Shown here: positions 35,694 through 43,792 of the stretch, piece by piece
How positions within the stretch are numbered: the stretch's first letter is position 1
Layout of the letters: every line of letters begins with the position of its first letter
NCBI GenBank assembly: GCA_938010045.1
Contig: CALLFZ010000001.1
Coordinates: 62,001-126,000 of the forward strand
Reading direction: 5' to 3'
Source: an uncultured bacterium
Lineage (GTDB): Bacteria; Verrucomicrobiota; Kiritimatiellia; PWTM01
Length of the DNA stretch: 64,000 nucleotides
Position numbers and translations under genes: made by a program
Notes under the pieces: model-generated
Database searches by the model: none
What the model was told of the DNA's origin: nothing
What the model saw: only the letters and a program-made list of their open reading frames with translations

Positions 35694-36682
35694 CCGGCGC
35701 GATGGCAGCGGAGCGGCCGATGGCCGTCCTTCCCCTTCCGGCGGATCAGATTCCGCTCGTGCTGCAGGACCTGCTGTTCCGCCTCAAAGTGCGGGACGTG
35801 ATGACGCGCGACCTCATCACGGTGCGCCGCACCGACACCATGCGCTATGCGCGCGCGCTGATGAAAACGCACGGCATCACCGGCCTGCCCGTTGCCGAGC
35901 AGGACCGCCTCTACGGAATCGTGAGCATGGACGACGTGATCACGGTTCTGGAACTGCAGCGCCTCGACGATCCAGTCGAGGCGCACATGACCGAGCGGGT
36001 GGTGGTGCTCGAAGACGACATGCCGCTGGCGTTCGGCGCGTCGTATTTCGACAAGTACCGGTTCGGGCGTTTCCCGGTGTTGGACCGCAACGGCCGGCTG
36101 TGCGGCATCCTCACCAGCCGCGACATCAGCGCCTCGCTGCTGATCGAGCTCTATAAGGAGTACGCCCGCCTCGAGGCCCGCGTGCCCGCTCCGGCGCCGC
36201 GTCGCACGCCGGGCGAGCGGCTTCGTTTCACCGTGCGGCGCTACGACTTTGAGAACGCCGGACGGGCCGCTCACGAGATTAAGAAGGCCCTCACCGCACG
36301 TGGCCTGCCGCCGGAGCTGGTGCGCCGGGTCGCAATCGCTGCGTATGAGATGGAGATGAATCTCGTGGTTCACTCGGTCGGAGGTGTCCTGGAGGCCCAC
36401 ATCGAGGATGGGCTGGCCGAGATCACCGCGACCGACGAGGGGCCCGGCATCGCGGATGTGGAACTCGCGCTCCAAGACGGCTTCTCCACCGCAAACGATT
36501 GGGTGCGCTCGCTTGGATTCGGCGCGGGCATGGGGCTGGGTAACATCCGCCGCGTCGCGGACGACTTCTCGATCCGCTCGGCGCCGGGGCAGGGCACGCA
36601 TTTGCGCGCCGCGGTCCGTTGGCCGCCCGCCGACACGCCGCCTCCCGCATCCACCACGACCGGCGCGGAGCCGCCGCGATGA
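35690..36682 (+). CDS. CBS-pair protein fused to a GHKL (RsbW-like) ATPase domain
   Basis: About 330 residues from GTG 35690 (GTGA overlap) or 326 from ATG 35702. Two CBS motifs span roughly residues 30-150 (VRDVMTRDLITVRRTDTM, GLPVAEQDRLYGIVSMDDV, FPVLDRNGRLCGILTSRDI). The C-terminal 120 residues are an anti-sigma-factor-type ATPase with N-box YEMEMNLVVHS, DEGPGI and GFGAGMGLGNIRRVAD. CBS pairs usually sense adenine nucleotides, so ligand-gated kinase or anti-sigma activity is a reasonable idea. No sigma factor or anti-anti-sigma STAS protein is encoded nearby. Confidence 0.85.
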   Translation: MTGAMAAERPMAVLPLPADQIPLVLQDLLFRLKVRDVMTRDLITVRRTDTMRYARALMKTHGITGLPVAEQDRLYGIVSMDDVITVLELQRLDDPVEAHMTERVVVLEDDMPLAFGASYFDKYRFGRFPVLDRNGRLCGILTSRDISASLLIELYKEYARLEARVPAPAPRRTPGERLRFTVRRYDFENAGRAAHEIKKALTARGLPPELVRRVAIAAYEMEMNLVVHSVGGVLEAHIEDGLAEITATDEGPGIADVELALQDGFSTANDWVRSLGFGAGMGLGNIRRVADDFSIRSAPGQGTHLRAAVRWPPADTPPPASTTTGAEPPR

Positions 36683-37041
36683 GGACCGTCGGATCGCTCT
36701 GGACCGCGCTCGGCGGCGTCGAGGTGCTGGTGGAAGGAAACCCGAACACGCCGCTGGCTGCGGGCTACACCTCAGACCTGCTCAGCGACGTGCTCGGCCA
36801 CGCGCCGCCGGATAGCGTTTGGATCACCGTGCAGACCCACCGCGCCGTCGTCGGCGTCGCGGTGGCGGTGGGCATCCGCGCGATGTTGGTGGCCCACGGC
36901 CGCGAGGTTCCACCGGAGACGCTCGAAGCCGCGCGAGCGGAATCGCTCGCGATCGCGCGCTCGCCGCTCAACCAGTTCGAGCTCTCGTGGCGGGTTCATG
37001 GAGCGCTCACGGACGTCGCGCCCCCCGTCGGCACGACGTGA
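36679..37041 (+). CDS. Second short DRTGG-like domain protein
   Basis: 120 residues. AAGYTSDLLSDVLGHAPPDSVWITVQTHRAVVGVAVAVGIRAMLV follows the DRTGG pattern of a short acidic helix then a hydrophobic beta-strand (sequence read in pieces), and the protein resembles the small partner proteins found with PHP-domain genes in hydrogenase loci. It overlaps the CBS-GHKL gene by ATGA and is separated from the PHP gene by one base. The C-terminal half (PPETLEAARAESLAIARSPLN) is helical. Ligand and role are unknown. Confidence 0.7.
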   Translation: MRTVGSLWTALGGVEVLVEGNPNTPLAAGYTSDLLSDVLGHAPPDSVWITVQTHRAVVGVAVAVGIRAMLVAHGREVPPETLEAARAESLAIARSPLNQFELSWRVHGALTDVAPPVGTT

Positions 37042-37042
37042 G

Positions 37043-37792
37043 ATGAAAACCGATCTGCACATTCACACGTGCCTTTCGCCGTGCGGCGACCTGAGCATGT
37101 CGCCCCGCGCGATTGCCCACGCCGCGGTGCGCGCCGGCCTCGGGCTGATCGGCGTGGTGGACCACAACTCCGGCATGAACGCGCCCTCCGCCGTGCGCGC
37201 GGCCACGGACCGCGGCGTCGCCACCCTCGCCGGTGTCGAGGTGACCACCGTCGAGGAGCTGCATGTGTTGGCCCTCTTCGACAATCCGGCCGCCGCCGTC
37301 GCGTTCGGCCGTTGCGTGTTCGAACGGATGACTCCCGTCCCCGCCGCTGGGTTCGACGACACCGATCAGCCCGTCGTGAACGAGACCGGCGAGATCGAGC
37401 ACTTCGTGCCCCTCTGGCTCGGCGCTCCCACGGACTGGCCGCTCACCGACCTCTGTCGACTCATCCTCGCGGCGGGCGGTCTGTGCATCCCCTCCCATGT
37501 GGACCGCCCCACGATGAGCATCCTCTCGCAGCTCGGGCGCATGCCGGAGCTTCCCTTTGATGCCGTCGAAATCAGCGGCCACTATGATCGGCGCCGCGAC
37601 CCGGCCCACCTGCGCGGTCGGTGGGCGATGATCCGGACCAGCGATGCCCACCGTCCCGAGGAGATCGGCCGCGGCTGGACCGAGCTGCCCATTCGACGCG
37701 TCGCCATACCGGAGATTCGTACCGTGCTGCGCGACTTGCAGGTCGAACAGCGCTTCGACCCCGACGCCGGACTTTCGCCGGCGGACTTGTGA
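37043..37792 (+). CDS. PHP-domain metal-dependent phosphoesterase-like protein
   Basis: 249 residues. It begins directly with MKTDLHIHTCLSPCGD, the first PHP metal motif, followed by GVVDHNSG, LAGVEVTTVEEL, IPSHVDRP and RTSDAH, so the metal site looks complete. PHP enzymes hydrolyse phosphoesters of nucleotides or small metabolites. As the last gene of the rex operon it could destroy a signal molecule sensed by the DRTGG or CBS proteins; that is inference. Start ATG 37043 lies one base after the preceding stop. The reading frame extends upstream without family similarity. Confidence 0.88.
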   Translation: MKTDLHIHTCLSPCGDLSMSPRAIAHAAVRAGLGLIGVVDHNSGMNAPSAVRAATDRGVATLAGVEVTTVEELHVLALFDNPAAAVAFGRCVFERMTPVPAAGFDDTDQPVVNETGEIEHFVPLWLGAPTDWPLTDLCRLILAAGGLCIPSHVDRPTMSILSQLGRMPELPFDAVEISGHYDRRRDPAHLRGRWAMIRTSDAHRPEEIGRGWTELPIRRVAIPEIRTVLRDLQVEQRFDPDAGLSPADL

Positions 37793-37844
37793 GCCGCTTG
37801 CCTGAGCCGGTACGATGGGCCCCATCACGACAACGAGGTTTTCT

Positions 37845-38222
37845 ATGACCATCCTTCGCACCGACGAAGCGCCGGCGCCGATCGGCCCCTACTCCCAGGG
37901 CGTCGCGGCGGGCGACTGGATCTGGACCGCCGGACAACTGGGCATGGACCCGCACAGCGGCGCGCTCGCCGAAGGGTTCGAGGCGCAGGCGCGGCAAGCG
38001 CTGGCGAATGTTCGCGCCGTGCTGGCGGCCGGCCGCGCCACGCTCGCGGACGTCGTACGCGTTACGGTGTACGTTCGCGACCTCTCGAACTTCGGCGCCT
38101 TCAACGCGATCTTTGAGGAGTTCTTCCGCCCTCCCTGGCCGGCACGCGAAGTGATCCAGGCTGCCCGGCTGCCCCGCGACGCAGAGATCGAGATCTCCGC
38201 GGTTGCCCACCGCGCCCAATGA
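37845..38222 (+). CDS. ridA: RidA family enamine/imine deaminase
   Basis: 125 residues. Removes reactive 2-aminoacrylate-type enamines made by PLP enzymes, in the cytoplasm. Seen: EAPAPIGPYSQGV, WTAGQLGMDP, RQALANVRAVL, VVRVTVYVRDLSNF and PAREVIQAARLPRDAEIEI with the conserved active-site Arg before the xxLP motif. ATG 37845 gives the standard N-terminus. It overlaps the following secreted-protein gene by 4 bases, an unexpected pairing that probably reflects operon compaction. Confidence 0.93.
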   Translation: MTILRTDEAPAPIGPYSQGVAAGDWIWTAGQLGMDPHSGALAEGFEAQARQALANVRAVLAAGRATLADVVRVTVYVRDLSNFGAFNAIFEEFFRPPWPAREVIQAARLPRDAEIEISAVAHRAQ

Positions 38223-39610
38223 GCCGGCCGGAGATAATGACGGGGTGCCTCGTCACCGCGATGTTGAGTGCAGCGGTGGGGGCCGCGGCCGCGCCGGCGG
38301 ATGTGGCCGCCGCGCTGCGTCAGCTCGCGGGCGGCCCGACGCGCGTCGTCTGGTGCCGCCAGGTGGCCGGCGAGGGCGGTGATCCCTTCGCCACGAACGC
38401 CTGGTACTCGCTCATGGCGTTCGACACCGAAGCGGGTGGCGAACGCGTCCTGCTGCCCGGCCCGCGTTCGATCCGCAAACCGCTTCTCTCGCCGGATGGT
38501 CAGTGGGTCGTGTTCACGGATTATCTGCGCGGCCGCGTGATGGCAGTTCCGTTCGCGGGCGGCGAGCCGCGCGACCTGGCCGATGGCCACGCGGCGGATG
38601 TCTGGGCCGATCCGGCCAACGGCCAACTCTGGGTCGTCGCGATCCGTGGTCCCCTGCAATCGGAGGCATTCCTCGGCTCGCCGGTCGTCCGGTTTTCGCT
38701 CGACCGACCCGCGGAGAATCGCGTGGTCTGGACGAAAACGCCGGTGAGCGTGGACAACTTCCAGTTGACGCCGGATGGCACGCGCGCCGCCGCGCTGGCG
38801 CCGTGGCCCACCGCCGCATGGATCGAGGTGCCCGACGGCGTGATGAAACGGGTCGGCCGCGGCTGCTGGACTTCGTGCTCGCCGGACGATTCGCGCCACA
38901 TGTGGATCTTCGACGGCGCTCACCGCAACCTCCTCGTCCTCTCGCTTCGCGACGATCGTCGCTGGACGGTGCCCGTCAACACGGCTCCGGGCATGCAGGG
39001 CGCGGAGGTGTACCACCCCCGCTGGGGCCGCCCCGCGCAACTGTTCGCGCTGACGGGCCCCTATCTCTCCGGCCATGGCTCGATTCGCATCCACTTCGGC
39101 GGTCCACGCGTCGAGGTGTTCGTGGGTCGGTTGTCGCCCGACTTCACCCGCGTCGAGGGGTGGGTCCAGATCACGCACAATGAAACGGCCGATTATTTTC
39201 CGGACGTGTGGAGCTCCGGGGGCGGGGCGTCCCGTCCCGCCGATGCACCGGCCACCCACGCCTCACCGCCGGCCACGGCGCCCGCGCGCGTCCGACGCAG
39301 CGTCGAAGCGCGGGTCGTCGCGCTCACCCGCACGCCAACCGCCGCCGAAATCCGCCCCTATGAGCACGCGCTGGTCGCCTATGAATACGAGGTGATCCGC
39401 ACGCTCGACGGCCCGCCGCTCGAGGGGCGGATTCTCGTGCTGCATTGGGGCGTCCGCAACCGCAAACCGGTCGCGCCGCGCCGCCGCCTCGGCGAGACCG
39501 TCCACCTCGCGATCGAACCCTACGAGGCCCACCCCGAGCTCGAAGGCGAACGGGTCGTCATGGACATGCCCGACGAGGGCCGCCCGCAGTTCGTCGAGGT
39601 GCCGCTCTGA
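38219..39610 (+). CDS. Secreted TolB-like beta-propeller protein with a C-terminal extra domain
   Basis: 463 residues. A signal peptide (about residues 1-25, LVTAMLSAAVGAAAA) precedes propeller-type repeats typical of TolB/DPP-like proteins, for example KPLLSPDGQWVVFTDY, LTPDGTRAAALAP and SCSPDDSRHMWIFDG. After a Pro/Ala linker (about 345-360) comes a 110-residue domain (VEARVVALTRTPTAAEIRPY, LVLHWGVRNRK, LAIEPYEAHPELEG) that I do not recognise. It precedes the second MBOAT/AlgX pair by 12 bases and may be part of the same polysaccharide-modifying or -exporting unit. No catalytic residues are recognised. Confidence 0.7.
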   Translation: MSRPEIMTGCLVTAMLSAAVGAAAAPADVAAALRQLAGGPTRVVWCRQVAGEGGDPFATNAWYSLMAFDTEAGGERVLLPGPRSIRKPLLSPDGQWVVFTDYLRGRVMAVPFAGGEPRDLADGHAADVWADPANGQLWVVAIRGPLQSEAFLGSPVVRFSLDRPAENRVVWTKTPVSVDNFQLTPDGTRAAALAPWPTAAWIEVPDGVMKRVGRGCWTSCSPDDSRHMWIFDGAHRNLLVLSLRDDRRWTVPVNTAPGMQGAEVYHPRWGRPAQLFALTGPYLSGHGSIRIHFGGPRVEVFVGRLSPDFTRVEGWVQITHNETADYFPDVWSSGGGASRPADAPATHASPPATAPARVRRSVEARVVALTRTPTAAEIRPYEHALVAYEYEVIRTLDGPPLEGRILVLHWGVRNRKPVAPRRRLGETVHLAIEPYEAHPELEGERVVMDMPDEGRPQFVEVPL

Positions 39611-39622
39611 GGCGGCGGGGCG

Positions 39623-41086
39623 ATGGTCTTCAGCTCCCATATCTTTTTGTTCGTGTTCCTCCCGCTCACGCTCGCCGGCTACTACGCGTTGCCGCGTGGC
39701 GCCCGGAACCTGTGTCTGACGCTGGTCAGCTACGTTTTCTACGGCTGGTCCAATCCAGCCTTCGGCCTGCTGATGTTCGTCTCGACCCTCATCGACTACG
39801 TCGCCGGCCTGCTCATCTCCGGCCAGTGGCGTCCCTCGGCATGGTCGAAACCGGTCGAACCGCTCGAGCCCGGCGGACCGCGGACGGCGCTACAGCGCGC
39901 GGGGGTCGTGATCAGCATCGTCTCGAACCTCGCGCTGCTCGGGTTCTTCAAGTACTTCAACTTCGCCGTCGACTCCTGGAACGCGCTCGCGCACCTGCTG
40001 GGCCGCCCGGGCGCGATGATCGAGACCACCCTGCGGGTCGTGCTGCCGCTCGGCATCAGCTTCTACACGTTCCAGTCCATGTCGTACTCGATCGACGTCT
40101 ACCGCGGCCACGCGCGCGCGATCCGCAACTTCACGGACTTCGCCTGCTACGTCGCGATGTTCCCGCAACTCGTCGCGGGGCCGATCATCCGCTTCGCCGA
40201 GGTCGCGCGACAGCTCACCGAGCGGCGCGAGACGTATGAGAAGTTCGCCCGGGGCACGGCCTTCTTTGCGCTCGGGCTCGCCAAAAAAGTGTTGCTCGCG
40301 AACCCGTGCGGAAAAATCGCGGACCTGGTGTTCTCCTCGGCCGGAGGCGGCGGCGCGCTCGACGCTTGGTACGGCGTCGCGGCCTACGCGTTCCAGATCT
40401 ACTACGACTTCTCCGGCTATTCCGACATGGCGATCGGCCTCGGCCTCATGTTCGGATTCGTGTTCGCGAAGAACTTCGACTCGCCCTATCGCTCGGCCTC
40501 GATCACCGAATTTTGGCGCCGCTGGCATATGTCGCTGTCGAGCTGGCTACGCGACTACCTCTACGTGCCTCTCGGCGGCAATCGCCGCGGCCCCGTCCGC
40601 ACCGCCCTGAACCTCGCGATCGTGATGCTGCTGGGCGGTCTCTGGCACGGCGCGGCGTGGACCTTCGTGCTCTGGGGCGCGTGGCACGGCGCGTGGCTCA
40701 TCCTCGAGCGCGCGTTCGGGCGCCGCCCGCTCTACCATCGCCTCCCCACGCCTCTCCGTATCGCGCTCACCTTCGTGATCGTGCTGGGCTCGTGGGTGCT
40801 CTTCCGCGCTCCCGACCTGCCCACAGCCTTGGCCGTGTATCGCGCGATGCTCGGCCTCGCCGCGCCCTGGCCCGCCGCCGGCGCCGTGGCGGGTCTGATC
40901 TACGCGCCGTTCTATGTGGGGACATGGCTCGTCGCCGCTCTCCTCACCTGGACCGCCCCCACCACATGGGACTGGACCCGCCGCCTGCCAGTGGGGAAGC
41001 TCCTCGTGGCGCTGCTGCTCGCGCTGATCTCCATCGCGGTGCTGAGCACGCAGGCCTACAATCCGTTCATCTATTTCATCTTCTGA
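39623..41086 (+). CDS. MBOAT O-acyltransferase, AlgI-like (copy 2)
   Basis: 487 residues, polytopic. Same signature set as copy 1: MVFSSHIFLFVFLPL start, PLGISFYTFQSMSYSID, FPQLVAGPIIRF, YYDFSGYSDMAIG, FWRRWHMSLSSWLRDYLY, VPLGGNRRG and LWHGAAWTFVLWG with the presumed active His342, ending NPFIYFIF. It is a closer match to classic alginate-type AlgI than copy 1 because it carries the fuller VYRGHARAIRNFTDF segment. It is followed after 1 base by its AlgX/J-like partner. It should acetylate a different polymer, or a different position, from copy 1. Confidence 0.92.
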   Translation: MVFSSHIFLFVFLPLTLAGYYALPRGARNLCLTLVSYVFYGWSNPAFGLLMFVSTLIDYVAGLLISGQWRPSAWSKPVEPLEPGGPRTALQRAGVVISIVSNLALLGFFKYFNFAVDSWNALAHLLGRPGAMIETTLRVVLPLGISFYTFQSMSYSIDVYRGHARAIRNFTDFACYVAMFPQLVAGPIIRFAEVARQLTERRETYEKFARGTAFFALGLAKKVLLANPCGKIADLVFSSAGGGGALDAWYGVAAYAFQIYYDFSGYSDMAIGLGLMFGFVFAKNFDSPYRSASITEFWRRWHMSLSSWLRDYLYVPLGGNRRGPVRTALNLAIVMLLGGLWHGAAWTFVLWGAWHGAWLILERAFGRRPLYHRLPTPLRIALTFVIVLGSWVLFRAPDLPTALAVYRAMLGLAAPWPAAGAVAGLIYAPFYVGTWLVAALLTWTAPTTWDWTRRLPVGKLLVALLLALISIAVLSTQAYNPFIYFIF

Positions 41087-41087
41087 G

Positions 41088-42470
41088 ATGAGCGACGCGC
41101 GCCCATCCGACCGCCGCCCGAGCCGCGAAGACGTCGCTCATGCCGAAATCGGCCACACCGACATTCATCCAGCCGCCGCGCGGTGGACCACCTGGATCGC
41201 CGCGCTCGGCCTCGCTCTCGTGCCAATCGCGCAAGTCGGCCGCGAGATCGCCCAGTACCGGCGTGGCGACCGCAGCACGCCCTGGCCGACCATCACGAGC
41301 CTCGGCCCAGTGCTCGCCGATGCGGTCATCTCGTGGAACGCGGCACCGCAGGGATGGCGGAACCGCCTGCTCGAGGCCAACCACGTTCTGCGCCTCGGTC
41401 TGAAGCGCTACGAGGATGACCTCGAGGAAGCCTCGTGGTTTCGCGCGCGGGTCCAGCCCCTCACGCAACTTGTGTTGAGCCGCGTGTTGGCCACCGGCAA
41501 CGAGCCCACGCAGATCGGGCGCCATGGTGTGCTCTACTATGGTCCCGAGCTCGACCACCTCGCCGGTCCCGGCTTCCTGAACCCGGCCACCATGGCGCGC
41601 CGGCGGCGGGAGGGCGACCGGTGGACGCCGGCGCCCGAGCCGGACTCCGTGACCGCGATCGTGGACTTTCGCGATCAGCTCGCCACGCGCGGCATCCATC
41701 TGGTCCTTGTGCCTGTGCCCGTGAAGACCGGCGCCTGGCCGGCCGGCTTCACGCGGCGGCCACTCGGCCAGCCGCCGCTGCACAACCGCAGCTGGCCTGA
41801 GTGGCGCGCCGCGCTCGAACGACACGGCGTCGACGTCGTGGACCTCGACGCCGTGCTCCGAGCTCTGCCACCGGATGTGCGAACCGCGCCGTATCTGAAG
41901 ACCGATACCCACTGGCGGCCAGAGACCATGGAGTGCGTCGCGCGCGCAATTGCCGAACGGGTGCAGGCGTGGCTGGGAGAGAGGACCGAGACCGCGGGAT
42001 ACACGGCGCACGAGGTTACCGTGACCAACCGCGGCGATTTGGCAGTGATGCTCAATCTGCCCGACACCTCCGCGTGGCCGCCGCCCGACATCGTCACCGT
42101 GCGGCAGGTGCGGCGGCCCGACGGGCGCCCCTGGGCACCCGACCCGACCGCCGACACGCTGCTGCTCGGCGATAGCTTCGCGAACATCTTCTCGCTCGAG
42201 TCCATGCGGTGGGGCGCGGCCGCAGGGCTCGCCGAACACATCGCCTTGGCGCTGCAGCGGCCGGTGGATCGAATGGTGCGCAACGACGCGGGCGCGTTCG
42301 CGACACGCCAGATGCTGTTCGGCGAGGTGCGACGCCGGCCTGACCGCCTCGCGACTACGCGCGTCGTGGTCTGGCAGTTCTCCGAACGCGAGCTCTCGTT
42401 CGGCGACTGGAAACGCCTGTCGTGGCCCGAGGCGAGTCCGCCGACGGCCCGCTCAGCGACGCCGCCGTGA
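41088..42470 (+). CDS. AlgX/AlgJ-like SGNH-type acetyltransferase partner (copy 2)
   Basis: 460 residues. A cytoplasmic N-terminus of about 25 residues leads to one membrane span (TWIAALGLALVPIAQV), then a periplasmic ALGX-like domain. VLVPVPVKTGAWPAGF, DTHWRPETM (Asp273, His275) and LLGDSFANIF (Ser363) provide the expected SGNH elements. It ends VVVWQFSERELSFGDW, a typical AlgJ ending. It pairs with the preceding MBOAT gene; the stop overlaps the GTG of the BrkB-like gene. Confidence 0.85.
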   Translation: MSDARPSDRRPSREDVAHAEIGHTDIHPAAARWTTWIAALGLALVPIAQVGREIAQYRRGDRSTPWPTITSLGPVLADAVISWNAAPQGWRNRLLEANHVLRLGLKRYEDDLEEASWFRARVQPLTQLVLSRVLATGNEPTQIGRHGVLYYGPELDHLAGPGFLNPATMARRRREGDRWTPAPEPDSVTAIVDFRDQLATRGIHLVLVPVPVKTGAWPAGFTRRPLGQPPLHNRSWPEWRAALERHGVDVVDLDAVLRALPPDVRTAPYLKTDTHWRPETMECVARAIAERVQAWLGERTETAGYTAHEVTVTNRGDLAVMLNLPDTSAWPPPDIVTVRQVRRPDGRPWAPDPTADTLLLGDSFANIFSLESMRWGAAAGLAEHIALALQRPVDRMVRNDAGAFATRQMLFGEVRRRPDRLATTRVVVWQFSERELSFGDWKRLSWPEASPPTARSATPP

Positions 42471-43792
42471 CGCGCTCCGCCCAGCGCCCGGGCCGGCGAC
42501 GCGCGCTGGTCGTGCTCGTTGCGCGCGAAGCGTTCGCGGCGTTCGCGCGGCACCGACATGGTGAGACCGCCGCGGTGCTCGCCTACTACGGCTTTCTTTC
42601 GTTCGTGCCGCTGCTGTTGCTGATCTCCGTACTCACAAGCCGCTGGGTGATGGTCTCGCCGGCCGCGATGCAGGCAATCCGCAACGCGTCGGACCAGCTC
42701 GTGGCCGGGCTCGGCGCGATCGCGCTCGATCAGATCGAAACCCTGGCCGCGCAGCGCGCGTGGAGCTTCGTCGGTCTGCTCGCGCTCTTCTGGGCCACGA
42801 CACCCTTTGCGGCCGCGCTGCGGGGCGCGATGTGGCGGGTGTTCCAACCCGAGCGGCCGATTGGACTCGTCCGCGCAAAGTTGCGCGATGTGGTCGGCGC
42901 GCTGGTCGTGCTCGCAGTGTGTTTGCTGCTCGTCGGTGGGCGCATTCTCTATGGTGCGGTGGCGCGCCGGCTCCCGCCCTCGGTGTCGTCGGTCGCCGGC
43001 GCAGTCGAACTCGGATTTTCGTTTGCGCTTGCATTGGTGGCGGTCGCGGTGCTCTTCCGCGTCTTTGCGCCGGTACGGCTGCGCGGCGCCGACCTGCTCT
43101 CCGGCGCGGTGGTATCCGCGTTGCTCTTGCTCGTGATCCGGCCCGCCTTCGCAATGATTCTGCGCTACAATCCGAACTATGGCTTCGCGTTCGGATCGCT
43201 GAAAGCCGTGTTTCTGACGCTGACGTGGGTCTACGTCTCCTTCGCCGCGCTGCTGCTGGGCGCTGAAATCACGGCCGCGGCGCGCCGCCGCGACGCCGCA
43301 CTGCTGCGGCTCTTCGTGATCGGCCGCGGCGAGAAGGGCGCCGCACCCCTCGTTGAGCGCCATGCGCGGCCCGTCGCGGCGGGCGAGGTGCTCTTTCGGG
43401 AGGGCGACGGCGGCGACGAGATGTACGTCGTGCGCCGCGGCCGGATCCGCCTGCGCCGCGGCTCGACGGTGCTGCGCGACATGGGCGTCGGCGACTACTT
43501 CGGCGAGCTCTCGATGCTGCTGGGAACGCCGCGCAGCGCGACCGCGGAGGCCGTCGAGGACAGCGAACTCGTCGTGATCCGCCGTGACCAGTGGGAGCTG
43601 ATGCTCCGAGAACAACCCGAGCTCGCGCTGCCGCTCCTGCGCGAGCTGGCCGAACGGTTGCGGGCGACCGATGCCCGGTTCGACAGCACGCCGCCCGCGT
43701 CCAATGCGAGCGGCCACCAGGAAGATGAGATGAAGACCCAACCACCGCGCGGCGGCCCACCGGGGCCCGCGCGGTCAACGGATATGCGATGA
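42467..43792 (+). CDS. YihY/BrkB-type membrane protein fused to a cyclic-nucleotide-binding domain
   Basis: 441 residues from GTG 42467. The N-terminal 280 residues are a YihY/UPF0761 membrane domain with six spans: RHRHGETAAVLAYYGFLSFVPLLLL split over the first span, RAWSFVGLLALFWATTPF, and YGFAFGSLKAVFLTLTWVYVS. Residues 300-410 are a cNMP-binding domain: VLFREGDGGDEMYVVRRGRIRL, DYFGELSMLLGTPRSATAEAVE, which keeps the GELSxLxxxPRxAT phosphate cassette including the Arg. There is no helix-turn-helix, so it is not a CRP regulator. The fusion suggests a membrane function gated by a cyclic nucleotide. It overlaps genes on both sides. Confidence 0.88.
   Translation: MTRSAQRPGRRRALVVLVAREAFAAFARHRHGETAAVLAYYGFLSFVPLLLLISVLTSRWVMVSPAAMQAIRNASDQLVAGLGAIALDQIETLAAQRAWSFVGLLALFWATTPFAAALRGAMWRVFQPERPIGLVRAKLRDVVGALVVLAVCLLLVGGRILYGAVARRLPPSVSSVAGAVELGFSFALALVAVAVLFRVFAPVRLRGADLLSGAVVSALLLLVIRPAFAMILRYNPNYGFAFGSLKAVFLTLTWVYVSFAALLLGAEITAAARRRDAALLRLFVIGRGEKGAAPLVERHARPVAAGEVLFREGDGGDEMYVVRRGRIRLRRGSTVLRDMGVGDYFGELSMLLGTPRSATAEAVEDSELVVIRRDQWELMLREQPELALPLLRELAERLRATDARFDSTPPASNASGHQEDEMKTQPPRGGPPGPARSTDMR

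Noticed and set aside
42467-43792. CRP-family transcription factor
   Set aside because: There is a cNMP-binding domain but no helix-turn-helix, and the N-terminus is a polytopic membrane domain.
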